NCBI RefSeq assembly: GCF_900115845.1
Contig: NZ_FOXX01000002.1
Coordinates: forward strand, 124,001 to 188,000
Source: Priestia endophytica DSM 13796
GTDB taxonomy: Bacteria > Bacillota > Bacilli > Bacillales > Bacillaceae_H
Length of the DNA stretch: 64,000 nucleotides
Reading direction: 5' to 3'
In this document: positions 45,377 through 54,682 of the stretch, one piece after another
Numbering within the stretch: the first letter of the stretch is position 1
Layout of the letters: each line of letters begins with the position of its first letter
Position numbers and translations under genes: made by a program
Notes under the pieces: model-generated
What the model was told of the DNA's origin: nothing
Databases searched by the model: none
The model's input: the letters and a program-made list of their open reading frames with translations, nothing else

Positions 45377-45850
45377 ATGAGCCGTACGCTTATTACATTT
45401 GTAAGTATGTCGGGAAATACAGAAGATATCGCAACGATATTAAAAGAAACATTGGAAAGTGAAGGACAAAACGTTTCTTACACATTTATGGATGAGATAT
45501 CTATTGAAGATATAGAAAACTATGACAATATTTTAATTGGTTCTTATACATGGGGAGATGGAGATTTACCATATGAGGCAGAAGATTTCTACGATGAGCT
45601 TGAGAAGGGTACGCTACAAGGTCAGAAAATTGGCTGCTTTGGCTCTGGTGATCGAGACTATCCTCAGTATTGTGAAGCTGTAAATTTATTTGCAGAGCGG
45701 GCTTTAGAAGCAGGGGGCGACGTCTTCTCTGAAAAGCTGAAAATCGAGCTTTATCCAGAAACAGATGAGCAGATTTTAGAATGCCAAACATTTGCTAGAA
45801 ACTTTTTGAAATGGGTAGAGAAAGGAAAAGTGGATTCCCATGTTTCATAA
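45377..45850 (+). CDS. ykuN: Iron-repressed short-chain flavodoxin
   Basis: 157 aa. The phosphate-binding loop is TFVSMSGNTEDIA (about 6-18); the FMN loops are SYTWGDGDLPYEAEDFYDEL and GSGDRDYPQYCEA. It replaces ferredoxin as electron carrier when iron is short and can reduce P450s, desaturase or MetH. B. subtilis has two, YkuN and YkuP, flanking YkuO; only one is found here. ATG 45377 was chosen for spacing from AGAGGTG; ATG 45371 is possible. It overlaps the next gene by 11 bases. Confidence 0.92.
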   Translation: MSRTLITFVSMSGNTEDIATILKETLESEGQNVSYTFMDEISIEDIENYDNILIGSYTWGDGDLPYEAEDFYDELEKGTLQGQKIGCFGSGDRDYPQYCEAVNLFAERALEAGGDVFSEKLKIELYPETDEQILECQTFARNFLKWVEKGKVDSHVS

Positions 45851-46733
45851 AGGAGCTACCTCTGTTGTATACGATGGAGAAGGGAGTTATTACTTAGCTG
45901 TAAAAGGAGAAGGGATTTATCGTTTTTATAACGGTCAGTTTAAAAAAGTGCTAACAATCGGAAATCGTATTTTAAGTTTAAAAAAAGTCGGTGGTAATCT
46001 CTTTGGAGTTGGCGACGATGGCACAATGATTAAAGGAACGGATAGTGGAGAAAGGTGGAACCTTGCGCACTTACCAACAAAGGCAAGAGTATGGTCTATT
46101 ACAGGTAGCGACGAGAACATCGTCGCTACTCATGGTCAGCATACGATCTACCTTTCAGAGAATGCAGGTGCTTCTTGGCGAACGATTAAGCCTTTTGAGA
46201 ATCTGAAGAACAAGCCAACGATTCGTTCACTCTGTATTACAAGTCATTTTCTATTTATTGGAACTCAGATTCATAGCCTGTACGGTGGAATATGGATGTA
46301 TAGTTTAAAAACAGGAAGTCTCACACATATTAACAAAGAGGAAAAAGCGATGATTTCGTCTCTTCTTACTTTAAATGATAGCTATTTAGTAGCTGCAAAA
46401 GGATCAAGTAAAGGAAGACGGGGAAAAATTGAATATACGCCAATCCTTACAATGGAGAGATGGGTTTTTAAAGAATGTAAGAGCCCTGGAAGAGAGTCTT
46501 GCTATTTAGATTTATCAGAACATAATGGCGAAATTTATGCATCATCTACTCAAAATAGACAAGGATTCTCTAACATTTATTCTGTTGATGTTTATAACAG
46601 TGCTCTTCATCAGTGTGAAACTGTTAAAGGACACGGATTCCGTGTGGCAAATAGTGAACAAGATTTCATGGTTGCAGGGTTGTATGAAAGCAAATATGTT
46701 GGATGCAAAAAAGATATGTTTGTTCTTCATTAA
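45840..46733 (+). CDS. ykuO: YkuO-like predicted beta-propeller protein
   Basis: 297 aa, no signal peptide. Repeated beta motifs of the BNR/sialidase type appear: GTMIKGTDSGERWNLAHLP and HTIYLSENAGASWRTIKPF, with several other GxxY/F-type blades. This suggests a propeller, though blades after about residue 120 are less clear. It overlaps the flavodoxin gene by 11 bases and shares its Fur control, so it probably acts in iron limitation. The name rests on the operon position and length; function unknown. Confidence 0.75.
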   Translation: MFHKGATSVVYDGEGSYYLAVKGEGIYRFYNGQFKKVLTIGNRILSLKKVGGNLFGVGDDGTMIKGTDSGERWNLAHLPTKARVWSITGSDENIVATHGQHTIYLSENAGASWRTIKPFENLKNKPTIRSLCITSHFLFIGTQIHSLYGGIWMYSLKTGSLTHINKEEKAMISSLLTLNDSYLVAAKGSSKGRRGKIEYTPILTMERWVFKECKSPGRESCYLDLSEHNGEIYASSTQNRQGFSNIYSVDVYNSALHQCETVKGHGFRVANSEQDFMVAGLYESKYVGCKKDMFVLH

Positions 46734-46856
46734 GCAAAGGGAAAGAATGTTAACCTTAACACATTCTAGGTCTAAGAGAAGTGAATAAAGCTTGTCAACT
46801 TAGGTCGGATTTGTTACATTAAACAAATACATAAGCATTTTAAGGAGGAACTAAGG

Positions 46857-47576
46857 ATGAAAATGATGGATGCAAATGAAATTATTTCATTTATTCAAAA
46901 CAGCACAAAATCAACACCTGTGAAAGTTTATGTGAAAGGTGAGCTAGAGTCAATTGACTTTGGTGCTTCAAAAGCTTTCATTACAGGCAATACTGGCGTT
47001 GTATTCGGTGAGTGGAAAGATATTAAAACAGTTCTTGAAAGCAATGAAGGAAAAATCGAAGACTACGTATTAGAAAACGATCGCCGCAACTCTGCTATTC
47101 CTTTATTAGATCTTAAAGGTGTGAAAGCACGTATTGAGCCAGGCGCAATTATTCGTGACCAAGTTGAAATCGGTGATAATGCCGTTATTATGATGGGGGC
47201 TTCTATTAACATCGGTTGTGTAATCGGCGAAGGTACAATGATTGACATGAACGTTGTAATGGGTGGTCGTGCTACGACAGGTAAGAACTGTCACATTGGA
47301 GCTGGCGCTGTTTTAGCTGGCGTTATTGAGCCTCCTTCAGCAAAACCTGTTATTGTTGAAGACGACGTTGTAATCGGAGCAAATGCAGTTGTTCTTGAAG
47401 GTGTAACAGTTGGTGAAGGTTCTGTTGTTGCAGCAGGAGCTGTTGTTGTTGAAGATGTTCCTCCATTTTCTGTTGTAGCTGGAACTCCAGCACGCGTAAT
47501 TAAGAAAATTGATGAAAAAACAAAATCAAAAACTGAGATCAAGCAAGAGCTTCGCCAACTTAACGAAGAAAACTAA
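46857..47576 (+). CDS. dapH: 2,3,4,5-tetrahydropyridine-2,6-dicarboxylate N-acetyltransferase
   Basis: 239 aa, near-identical in pattern to B. subtilis DapH ([20 protein letters not shown]). Left-handed beta-helix hexapeptide repeats run from about residue 88 to 205 ([25 protein letters not shown] and on). It acetylates tetrahydrodipicolinate in the acetylase branch of diaminopimelate and lysine synthesis. The strong AAGGAGG site lies 10 bases before the start. dapL follows after a terminator-like hairpin. Confidence 0.97.
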   Translation: MKMMDANEIISFIQNSTKSTPVKVYVKGELESIDFGASKAFITGNTGVVFGEWKDIKTVLESNEGKIEDYVLENDRRNSAIPLLDLKGVKARIEPGAIIRDQVEIGDNAVIMMGASINIGCVIGEGTMIDMNVVMGGRATTGKNCHIGAGAVLAGVIEPPSAKPVIVEDDVVIGANAVVLEGVTVGEGSVVAAGAVVVEDVPPFSVVAGTPARVIKKIDEKTKSKTEIKQELRQLNEEN

Positions 47577-47604
47577 ATAAGAGTTAGAAGAAGCTCATTT
47601 TAAG

Positions 47605-47646
47605 AAGGAAAGCGTGGTATGCTTATTTGCCACGCTTTCCTTTCTG
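47605..47646 (+). terminator. Hairpin (partial terminator) between dapH and dapL
   Basis: A perfect 11-bp stem GGAAAGCGTGG (47607-47617) with CCACGCTTTCC (47630-47640) then TTTCT. It may reduce rather than block readthrough into dapL. Confidence 0.7.
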
Positions 47647-47686
47647 TTTATTTTCATCGCCATTTTATATTAAAGGATGTTGAGAC

Positions 47687-48814
47687 ATGAATCAGTTTAT
47701 AAAAATTCGTCGTGATCTACATAAAATCCCTGAGCTTGGCTTTCAAGAATTTAAAACACAGCGCTACTTACTATCGTATTTACAAACTCTTCCAGGAGAA
47801 AGGGTCGAAATCAAACCTTGGAAAACAGGGCTTTTCGTACGTGTTAAAGGATCAGATCCGTCAAAAACGATTGGATACAGAGCAGATATTGATGGTTTAC
47901 CGATTACAGAAGAAACCAATCTACCATTTTCTTCAGAACATGAAGGAAATATGCATGCGTGCGGACATGACTTTCATATGAGCATTGGTTTGGGGCTTCT
48001 TACGTATGTTGTTGAAAATCCAATTGAGGATAATATGGTATTTATTTTTCAACCAGCAGAGGAAGGACCAGGTGGAGCAGAGCCAATGCTAAAGAGCGAA
48101 GAAATGCTAGAATGGAAACCAGATATTATTCTTGCTCTTCATATTGCTCCTGAATATCCTGTTGGAACGGTTGCAACTAAACCAGGCCTTTTGTTTGCTA
48201 ACACGTCAGAGCTTTTTATTGATTTAAAGGGACGCGGTGGACATGCTGCATATCCACATCTTACAAATGATATGGTTGTCGCTTCTTGTTCTTTAGTAAC
48301 ACAGTTGCAGAGCATTGTCGCGCGTAATGTAGACCCACTAGATAGTGCAGTTATTACCATTGGTAAAATTGCAGGTGGCACAGTTCAAAACGTAATTGCA
48401 GAAAATGCGCGTATTGAAGGAACAATTCGTACCCTTTCACCAGAAGCAATGCAAAAGGTAAAACACCGAATTGAAGCTATTGTAAAAGGTATAGAAACCG
48501 GTTATGAGTGCAAAGCAACAATCGATTACGGAGCGATGTATCATCAAGTATATAATGATGAAAACCTTGCAAAAGAATTTATGGATTTCGTTCAAAAAGA
48601 TGAAGAAATGTCCCTTGTTCACTGCAAGGAAGCAATGACAGGAGAAGATTTTGGTTACATGTTAAAAGAAATTCCTGGAGTTATGTTTTGGCTTGGTGTT
48701 GACTCAGAAAACGGCCTTCATCATTCAAAGCTTCTGCCAAATGAGGAGGCAATTGAGAAAGCCATTTCCCTTCTATCCCGCTACGTAACTTATAAAGGAA
48801 AGAGAAAAAACTAA
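47687..48814 (+). CDS. dapL: N-acetyldiaminopimelate deacetylase
   Basis: 375 aa, M20 peptidase family. Motifs: [35 protein letters not shown] with metal-binding His, [15 protein letters not shown], the dimerisation domain and MTGEDFGYM with the final His in [12 protein letters not shown]. It removes the acetyl group to give diaminopimelate, following DapH and the PatA aminotransferase. Ribosome site AAAGGATG. Gene symbol as used for B. subtilis ykuR. Confidence 0.95.
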   Translation: MNQFIKIRRDLHKIPELGFQEFKTQRYLLSYLQTLPGERVEIKPWKTGLFVRVKGSDPSKTIGYRADIDGLPITEETNLPFSSEHEGNMHACGHDFHMSIGLGLLTYVVENPIEDNMVFIFQPAEEGPGGAEPMLKSEEMLEWKPDIILALHIAPEYPVGTVATKPGLLFANTSELFIDLKGRGGHAAYPHLTNDMVVASCSLVTQLQSIVARNVDPLDSAVITIGKIAGGTVQNVIAENARIEGTIRTLSPEAMQKVKHRIEAIVKGIETGYECKATIDYGAMYHQVYNDENLAKEFMDFVQKDEEMSLVHCKEAMTGEDFGYMLKEIPGVMFWLGVDSENGLHHSKLLPNEEAIEKAISLLSRYVTYKGKRKN

Positions 48815-48875
48815 AATATTGGAATAACTTTCCCCTCTTAAGGAAATAGTACGTGTATGTAGGAGGTGGAAAGTG

Positions 48876-49124
48876 ATGGCAAGAATTGGTGTTGAAAATG
48901 GCTTAACAGATGTGGCAGAAGCCCTAAGACAGCAAGGACATGAAGTTGTAGAGCTTCATAATGAAAATGATGCAAACAGCTGTGACTGCTGTGTTGTCAC
49001 AGGAAGCGAATCAAACGTGATGGGAATTATGGATACAACAACGAAAAATCCAATCCTTACGGCAGCAGGATATACAGCTGAAGAGCTTTGTCAGCAAGTA
49101 AGCCACCATATTAATCAACAATAA
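48876..49124 (+). CDS. ykuS: YkuS, UPF0180 family
   Basis: 82 aa from ATG 48876 behind AGGAGGTGG. It starts [26 protein letters not shown] and has a CDCC motif (about 38-41) followed by [14 protein letters not shown]. The family is unknown in function; the Cys cluster is part of its signature. It keeps its B. subtilis place after dapL. Confidence 0.9.
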   Translation: MARIGVENGLTDVAEALRQQGHEVVELHNENDANSCDCCVVTGSESNVMGIMDTTTKNPILTAAGYTAEELCQQVSHHINQQ

Positions 49125-49132
49125 TCATCAAA

Positions 49133-49165
49133 CAAAAAAAGACGTCTTGAAGACGTCTTTTTTGT
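49133..49165. terminator. Bidirectional terminator
   Basis: Perfect 13-bp stem AAAAAAGACGTCT with AGACGTCTTTTTT around TGA; ends ykuS and the convergent ykuT. Confidence 0.9.
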
Positions 49166-49168
49166 TAA

Positions 49169-50026
49169 TTAAGAGGAAGATGTTTCTGTTCCTTCTTGAT
49201 TTTTGTGAATGTAAACTTGGTGTGGAAAAGGAATTTCAATATTATTTTCGTCAAACGCCTCTTTAATTTCTTTACGAAGCTGACGTTCAACCCCCCATTG
49301 TTCCATATTTTCTGTTTTAGCGATAACGCGTAGCACTACATCAGAAGCTCCTAAACCTTGAACTCCTATAACATTAGGACCTTCAACAACAAGGGGGTTA
49401 GAAGTGGCTACACGGTCACATACAGCTTGCATAATTTCCATCGCATGATCAATGTTATCATCATAAGAAATTCCGATATCAACCAGCGCACGCATATTTC
49501 CTCGAGAATGATTGCTAACGCTTGTAATTTCACGGTTTGGCACATAGTTTAGCGTACCGTCAAAGCTTCTAATTTGTGTTGTACGAAGTCCAACAGATTC
49601 AACAATTCCATCAAAGCTTCCAACTGTTACATAATCATTTACATCAATTTGTTTTTCTAACAGTAAAAAGAAACCAGTTACAACGTCACTGACAAGTCCC
49701 TGGGCTCCAAATCCAATGGCAAGTCCCACAACACCTGCTCCAGCGATTAAGCTTGCAATTGGTAAACCAAAAATACCAAATAGTGTGGCAACAAGCATAA
49801 ATATTAAAACATAGGAAAAAATATTTTCGGCTAGCTTATGTAAAGTTAAGGATCTGCCTTCTGAAATATTTCTACGCTTTGCAACTTCTTGAAAAGCTTT
49901 GTTCATAACGCGACTACCGATAGCTCTTACGATATAAAAGGTAATAAATAGCCCAATAACCTTAAGTGCAATGAGTCCTGCATCAACTAAAAGTCCTTCC
50001 CAATCAAACTGATTTACATCAAACAA
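49169..50026 (-). CDS. ykuT: Small-conductance mechanosensitive channel, YkuT
   Basis: About 285 aa. Three membrane helices (about 10-95) precede the MscS pore helix AGAGVVGLAIGFGAQGLVSDVVTGFFLL, then the beta domain (VNDYVTVGSFDGIVESVGLRTTQIRSFDG) and vestibule. It opens under membrane tension to release solutes in hypo-osmotic shock. Start: the TTG at 50026 has AGAAAGG 9 bases upstream; the in-frame ATG at 50035 abuts that site, and a still earlier one (50068) lacks a site. Confidence 0.9.
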   Translation of the reverse strand: MFDVNQFDWEGLLVDAGLIALKVIGLFITFYIVRAIGSRVMNKAFQEVAKRRNISEGRSLTLHKLAENIFSYVLIFMLVATLFGIFGLPIASLIAGAGVVGLAIGFGAQGLVSDVVTGFFLLLEKQIDVNDYVTVGSFDGIVESVGLRTTQIRSFDGTLNYVPNREITSVSNHSRGNMRALVDIGISYDDNIDHAMEIMQAVCDRVATSNPLVVEGPNVIGVQGLGASDVVLRVIAKTENMEQWGVERQLRKEIKEAFDENNIEIPFPHQVYIHKNQEGTETSSS

Positions 50027-50098
50027 TAAAATCATCCTTTCTCGTCCAAACAGTAAGGAACACAGCATTTACTTCTTAACCTTTTCCCTCATTTGTCC

Positions 50099-50126
50099 AT
50101 GATAAACTACAAAGTAGAATTGTCAA
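50099..50126 (-). promoter_or_regulatory. Sigma-A promoter of ykuT
   Basis: On the minus strand TTGACA (50121-50126), 16-base spacer, TATCAT (50099-50104), about 70 bases before the gene. The following stretch 50127-50280 shows nothing else recognisable. Confidence 0.65.
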
Positions 50127-50280
50127 CGAAAGTTTCATGCATAATAAGTACGAAAAGAATCAATCATATTATTGGAAAGTTAGGTTAGGGTTGTATTAAA
50201 ATAGAGAGAGAAAAGTTAAGCTTGTTTCATAAGGATAAGCTCATTAAAATCGTCAGTTATTTAAATTTATTTTAAAATAG

Positions 50281-50322
50281 TATTAACTATTAACTATTAA
50301 CTATTAACTATTAACTGTTGAC
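50281..50322 (+). repeat. Tandem heptamer repeat upstream of ykuU
   Basis: Five perfect TATTAAC copies (50281-50315) followed by a degenerate TGTTGAC (50316-50322) that forms most of the -35 box of the ykuU promoter. The 7-bp unit is A/T-rich. The number of copies could vary by slippage. Confidence 0.9.
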
Positions 50323-50346
50323 TGGTGACCCTGTCTATTCTATAAT
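50318..50346 (+). promoter_or_regulatory. Sigma-A promoter of ykuU
   Basis: TTGACT (50318-50323), 17-base spacer, TATAAT (50341-50346). It is nearly consensus and lies about 80 bases before the start codon. The upstream repeat takes the place of an UP element. Confidence 0.78.
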
Positions 50347-50424
50347 TGAACTTGTTGAAAAGAGATATAAATGAGAATAACTTCTATGTATTCTCATTTA
50401 ACTATATTGTTGGAGGGATTATTA

Positions 50425-50967
50425 ATGGCAGAACGCATGGTAGGTAAACAAGCACCACGTTTCGAAATGGAAGCAGTACTAGCTAATAAAGAATTTGGTA
50501 AAGTAAGTCTTGAAGAAAACATGAAAAATGACAAATGGACAGTATTGTTCTTCTACCCAATGGACTTTACTTTCGTTTGTCCAACAGAAATTACGGCTTT
50601 ATCTGATCGCTACGATGAGTTTGAAGACCTTGATGCGGAAGTGGTAGGGGTTTCTACAGATACAATCCATACACACTTAGCATGGATTAACACAGATCGC
50701 AAAGACAACGGTCTTGGAGATCTTAACTATCCATTAGCTGCCGATACAAATCACCAAGTTTCTCGTGACTATGGTGTGTTAATTGAAGAAGAAGGTGTAG
50801 CACTTCGCGGTCTATTCATTATCAACCCTGAAGGGGAATTACAATATGCGGTTGTTAACCACAACAACATTGGTCGTGACGTTGATGAAACACTTCGTGT
50901 TCTTCAAGCCCTTCAAACTGGTGGTCTTTGCCCAGCAAACTGGAAACCAGGTCAAAAAACTCTTTAA
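50425..50967 (+). CDS. ykuU: 2-Cys peroxiredoxin YkuU
   Basis: 180 aa from ATG 50425 behind TTGGAGGG; the frame is open upstream but without a start signal. The peroxidatic Cys52 lies in FYPMDFTFVCPTE and the resolving Cys169 in GGLCPANW, as in AhpC/Prx1. It reduces hydrogen and alkyl peroxides; the thioredoxin-like YkuV directly downstream could be its reductant. The codon use is that of a highly expressed gene. Confidence 0.95.
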   Translation: MAERMVGKQAPRFEMEAVLANKEFGKVSLEENMKNDKWTVLFFYPMDFTFVCPTEITALSDRYDEFEDLDAEVVGVSTDTIHTHLAWINTDRKDNGLGDLNYPLAADTNHQVSRDYGVLIEEEGVALRGLFIINPEGELQYAVVNHNNIGRDVDETLRVLQALQTGGLCPANWKPGQKTL

Positions 50968-50983
50968 TTTATACATGATGACA

Positions 50984-51014
50984 TGGAGGTCTAACAGAGC
51001 GTTAGACCTCTTTC
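50984..51014 (+). terminator. Terminator after ykuU
   Basis: Stem GAGGTCTAAC (50986-50995) with GTTAGACCTC (51001-51010), then TTTCT. Some readthrough to ykuV is possible. Confidence 0.75.
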
Positions 51015-51063
51015 TAAACTTAATTTGCAAGTGAACTGCTTGTTAATAGGGAGGAAGTAGACG

Positions 51064-51519
51064 ATGAAATTACGTGCCCCAATGCCTGAACTTGAAGGTG
51101 CAACAGCTTGGGTAAATGGACAAGTTTCCAAAGAAGATTTAGTTGGTGAAAAACCAACACTTATTCACTTCTGGTCCATCAGCTGCCATCTGTGCAAAGA
51201 AGCAATGCCAAAAGTAAACGAGTTTCGCGATGAATATAAAGATCAGCTTAACGTTGTTGCTGTACATATGCCTCGTTCTGAAGATGATCTTAACCTTGAA
51301 CAAATTGAAAAAGTAGCCAAAGAACATGAAATTACGCAGCCTATTTTCGTAGACAGCGAGCATAAGCTAACAGATTCGTTTGAAAATCAATATGTGCCAG
51401 CATACTATGTTTTCGATAAAACAGGTCAGCTTCGTCATTTCCAAGCAGGTGGAAGCGGCATGAAGATGCTTGAAAAACGCGTAAACCGTGTGCTTGGTGA
51501 AACAGAAAAAAGTGAATAA
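51064..51519 (+). CDS. ykuV: Thiol-disulfide oxidoreductase YkuV
   Basis: 151 aa, cytoplasmic TlpA/ResA-like thioredoxin fold. The active site is CHLC (Cys41, Cys44) in HFWSISCHLCKEAMPK; the cis-Pro segment is QYVPAYYVFD. B. subtilis YkuV has a low-potential WCxxC-type site and no signal peptide, as here. It likely recycles YkuU or other oxidised thiols. Ribosome site GGGAGGAAG. Confidence 0.93.
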   Translation: MKLRAPMPELEGATAWVNGQVSKEDLVGEKPTLIHFWSISCHLCKEAMPKVNEFRDEYKDQLNVVAVHMPRSEDDLNLEQIEKVAKEHEITQPIFVDSEHKLTDSFENQYVPAYYVFDKTGQLRHFQAGGSGMKMLEKRVNRVLGETEKSE

Positions 51520-51553
51520 TAAAAAAAGTGTCCATATTGGACGCTTTTTTTTT
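51520..51553 (+). terminator. Terminator after ykuV
   Basis: Stem AAAAAGTGTCCA with TGGACGCTTTTT (one G-U pair), followed by a T-run. Confidence 0.82.
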
Positions 51554-51653
51554 GAAGATTCCTTCTTTGCTTTCTAATCTATTTTCCCTTATAGTAAATA
51601 AGCATAGGCTAAATTTATATGAGAAACATCGGTACATAATGGAGGGTGTCAAA

Positions 51654-52319
51654 ATGAAAAAAGAATTTGCCGTTATTGGACTTGGGCGCTTTGGAGGAAG
51701 CATTTGTAAAACATTAAGTGACCAAGGAATGGAAGTTCTAGCAATTGACATTGATGAAGACAAAGTAAACGAATATGCCAACATTGCTGCACATGCTGTT
51801 ATTGGAGATTCTCTAGATGAGAATGTCTTAAAAAGTTTAGGAATTCGTAATTTTGGAAATGTCATTGTGGCAATTGGAGATAACATTCAAGCAAGTATTT
51901 TAACAACACTCATTTTAAAGGAGCTTGGTGTAGAGCATATTACGGTAAAAGCACAAAACGAATATCATGAAAAAGTGCTTTCTAAAATTGGCGCAGATCG
52001 AATTGTGCATCCTGAGCGAGACATGGGAAGAAGAATTGCCAATAGCCTTATGTCAAACACTGTTCTTGATTACTTAGAGCTATCAGAAGAACATAGTATT
52101 GTAGAACTTGTAGCAGGACAGAAGATAGATGGAAACTCTTTAATTGATTTAGACATCCGTGCCAAGTACGGTATTAACATTGTCGCTATCAAGCGCAACC
52201 ATGACATCATTGTATCTCCTCAAGCATCTGAAACAATTCGTCAAGGTGACATTTTAATTGTTATTGGAGCTGATGTGGATATTAATCGTTTTGAAAATCG
52301 TCTTGTTAGTGATTCATAA
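51654..52319 (+). CDS. ktrC: Ktr potassium uptake regulatory subunit KtrC
   Basis: 221 aa from ATG 51654 behind TGGAGGGTG; a longer frame upstream has no ribosome site. The RCK/TrkA-N domain (1 to about 135, FAVIGLGRFGGSICKTL, IDIDEDKVNEYA) binds ATP/NADH, and the C-terminal RCK_C domain (about 140-221) is the part that binds c-di-AMP in Ktr proteins. It forms an octameric ring gating a KtrB/KtrD membrane subunit encoded elsewhere. No c-di-AMP riboswitch is visible upstream. Confidence 0.94.
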   Translation: MKKEFAVIGLGRFGGSICKTLSDQGMEVLAIDIDEDKVNEYANIAAHAVIGDSLDENVLKSLGIRNFGNVIVAIGDNIQASILTTLILKELGVEHITVKAQNEYHEKVLSKIGADRIVHPERDMGRRIANSLMSNTVLDYLELSEEHSIVELVAGQKIDGNSLIDLDIRAKYGINIVAIKRNHDIIVSPQASETIRQGDILIVIGADVDINRFENRLVSDS

Positions 52320-52352
52320 AAAAGACCCTGGACATCCAGGGTCTTTTTTTAT
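52317..52352. terminator. Bidirectional terminator
   Basis: Stem AAAAGACCCTGGA with TCCAGGGTCTTTT around a short loop; ends ktrC and the convergent rnjA. Confidence 0.9.
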
Positions 52353-54019
52353 TACACTTCCATAATGATTGGTAAAATCATTGGGCGACGTTTTGTTTTT
52401 TCATATAAGAAAGGAGAAAGAGTGTCCGTAATTTCATTTTTAATTTCAGACCATTGTGTTGTACGGCGCTCCATTACTTTGCTAAGGTGTTTTGTAATAA
52501 GGGATTGAGCATCATTGATGAGATCCCCAGATTCACGCATATATACAAATCCTCTTGAAATAATATCAGGGCCTGCTGCAATTTTGAATTCTTTCATATT
52601 AATGCTTACAACGACAATAACAAGGCCTTCCTCAGATAGGATACGGCGGTCACGTAAAACGATATTTCCAATGTCGCCAACACCATTTCCGTCAATATAT
52701 ACAGAGCCAGATGGTACTTTTCCTGCAACAGATGCTTCGTTTTCACTTAGCGCAAGTACTTCACCATTGTCCATGATAAAGCAGTTTTCAGGTTCTACAC
52801 CGCAGTCTTGAGCAAGTTTGTTGTGCATGCGTTGCATTCTAAACTCCCCGTGAATTGGCATAAAGAACTTTGGTTTAATTAAGCGAAGCATAAGTTTTTG
52901 TTCTTCTTGTCCACCGTGTCCAGATGTATGAATATCGCTGAATGGACCATGAATAACTTCAGCACCTGCTCTGAAAAGCTTGTCGATAATACGACTTACG
53001 CTAATCGCATTTCCTGGGATTGGTGAAGAAGAGAAAACAACAGTATCTCCAGGGATAATTTGAATTTGACGGTGAGTACCGCTAGCAATTCTAGAAAGAG
53101 CTGCCATTGGTTCTCCTTGGCTTCCTGTACAAAGAATTGTTACTTTGTTTGCAGGTAAGCGATTAATTTGATTTGGTTCAATAAACGTATCTTTAGGGCA
53201 GCTAATATAGCCTAGATCTTGACCAATTTGAATTGCTGCTTCCATGCTTCGGCCGAATACTGCAATTTTTCGGTTGTGTTGTACAGCAGCTTCCGTTACT
53301 TGCTGAAGACGATGAATATTCGAAGCAAATGTAGCAAATATAATACGTCCGTCAACTTTGCGGAAGATATCGTGAATGCTCTCTCCTACTCGACGTTCAG
53401 ACATTGTGAAGTTAGGAACTTCACTATTCGTACTGTCAGAAAGTAGGCAAAGAACTCCGTCTTTTCCGATTTCAGCCATCTTAGTTAAGTTTGCTGGTTC
53501 ACCTACAGGAGTAAAATCAAATTTAAAATCACCTGTGTGAACAATTTGACCGTTCGGTGTTTTAATAACAATTCCATAAGAATCTGGAATACTGTGTGTT
53601 GTACGGAAGAACGTTACAGACGTTTTACGGAACTTAATAACGTCATCTTCATGAATTTCATGAAGTTTCGCACGGCGAAGTAAACCATGTTCTTCAAGTT
53701 TATTGCGAATAAGACCTAGAGCAAGTTTTCCGCCGTAGATTGGAACATTAAGCTCTCTTAATAAGTATGGAATTCCTCCAATATGGTCTTCATGACCATG
53801 AGTGATGAAAACTCCACGGATTTTATCTGCGTTTTTAATTAAGTAGGTATAGTCAGGAATAACATAATCAATTCCTAGTAGTTCATCTTCTGGGAATTTA
53901 ATTCCAGCATCAACAACGATAATTTCGTCTTGGAATTGAATGCAATAGGTGTTTTTCCCGATTTCACCTAGTCCGCCTAAAGCGAACACTGCTGTTTGAT
54001 TGTTTTTTACAAATTTCAT
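52352..54019 (-). CDS. rnjA: Ribonuclease J1
   Basis: 555 aa from ATG 54019, the exact length of B. subtilis RNase J1; an ATG at 54028 sits only two bases from the GGAG site. The metallo-beta-lactamase domain has HGHEDHIGG (His74 to His79), HTGDFKFD and the beta-CASP part with GSQGEP and [15 protein letters not shown] binds substrate. It is an essential 5'-3' exonuclease and endonuclease of mRNA decay and rRNA maturation. It lies 5 bases after rpoY in one operon. Confidence 0.98.
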   Translation of the reverse strand: MKFVKNNQTAVFALGGLGEIGKNTYCIQFQDEIIVVDAGIKFPEDELLGIDYVIPDYTYLIKNADKIRGVFITHGHEDHIGGIPYLLRELNVPIYGGKLALGLIRNKLEEHGLLRRAKLHEIHEDDVIKFRKTSVTFFRTTHSIPDSYGIVIKTPNGQIVHTGDFKFDFTPVGEPANLTKMAEIGKDGVLCLLSDSTNSEVPNFTMSERRVGESIHDIFRKVDGRIIFATFASNIHRLQQVTEAAVQHNRKIAVFGRSMEAAIQIGQDLGYISCPKDTFIEPNQINRLPANKVTILCTGSQGEPMAALSRIASGTHRQIQIIPGDTVVFSSSPIPGNAISVSRIIDKLFRAGAEVIHGPFSDIHTSGHGGQEEQKLMLRLIKPKFFMPIHGEFRMQRMHNKLAQDCGVEPENCFIMDNGEVLALSENEASVAGKVPSGSVYIDGNGVGDIGNIVLRDRRILSEEGLVIVVVSINMKEFKIAAGPDIISRGFVYMRESGDLINDAQSLITKHLSKVMERRTTQWSEIKNEITDTLSPFLYEKTKRRPMILPIIMEV

Positions 54020-54024
54020 TTCTA

Positions 54025-54234
54025 TCATAACTCCAATACTTTAAAATCTTCGTTCTGTTGTTCATATTCTAGATGTGCACCTTCAATACGTTGGATAAAT
54101 TCGATGTTTATATTGTGATCTTTGAGCTTATAGCGTACGTCGCGCTCAGAATCACCTTCTACATAAACAGTTTGTGTTTTCTCACGTACAGGTACTTCAT
54201 AACGATCTTGCTGGTGATACACTTTAAAAATCAT
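54025..54234 (-). CDS. rpoY: RNA polymerase epsilon subunit
   Basis: 69 aa, known as YkzG/RpoY. It starts [27 protein letters not shown] and continues [20 protein letters not shown]. This small subunit binds near the RNA polymerase jaw in Firmicutes and is paired with rnjA across Bacillus. The ribosome site is AAGGAGAG. Confidence 0.96.
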   Translation of the reverse strand: MIFKVYHQQDRYEVPVREKTQTVYVEGDSERDVRYKLKDHNINIEFIQRIEGAHLEYEQQNEDFKVLEL

Positions 54235-54642
54235 TGTTTCATCTCTCCTTAATTCCGTAATTCAAATCATTTTTTTATTATAATATTATAAAATCCGCTA
54301 ATATCTAATGTTTTTTCTAACTGAAAATACATTATAGCAGAATGGGAAGCATCTTTATTAGGTATAGCTATAGTATCTATCAAAGAACTTTATAATTATG
54401 TATACCCCTATCGCAGGGAACTCAAAAGGCTATTATAGCTCATTTTCTGTTATGAAAAGCTTGATGTATCGCTAGGGCGTTCTAGAAAAAGCAATACTCA
54501 AAGCTTCTGTGAATGTATTGATCCGTACTGAAGGGAACGTATACCCTTACTTACATAAAGTTTCTCTGTGTCTATATTTTAGTTGTCTTTTGACGTGAAG
54601 TCAATCTATCGTGTAAAGCGTTTTAATAATTATAGTAAAAAT
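54235..54642. other. Gene-free region upstream of rpoY-rnjA
   Basis: About 400 A/T-rich bases with no credible ORF. On the minus strand several TATAAT-like boxes occur (for example in GCTATAATG near 54336), none with a good -35, so the rpoY promoter cannot be placed. The strings GTATACCC and AGGGAAC occur twice, in opposite order (54400-54421 and 54532-54546), each able to form a small hairpin. Confidence 0.5.
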
Positions 54643-54664
54643 GCGACTTCTTCGAAGAAGTCGC
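54636..54664 (-). terminator. Terminator of the 23-codon micro-ORF
   Basis: A perfect self-complementary stem of 11 bp, GCGACTTCTTC (54643-54653) with GAAGAAGTCGC (54654-54664); read on the minus strand it is followed by ATTTTTAC. It lies 19 bases after the micro-ORF stop. Confidence 0.75.
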
Positions 54665-54682
54665 AACTGTAAAATAAAAAGA

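Noticed and set aside
46740-46770. Hairpin AGAATGTTAA...TTAACACATTCT after the ykuO-like gene
   Set aside because: The stem is imperfect and no T-run follows, so it is not called as a terminator.
51553-51653. Possible c-di-AMP (ydaO) riboswitch before ktrC
   Set aside because: Only about 100 bases are available and none of the conserved aptamer blocks are seen.
51341-51886. A 181-codon minus-strand frame across ykuV and ktrC
   Set aside because: It spans the 3' and 5' ends of two clear genes and their spacer; no start signals.
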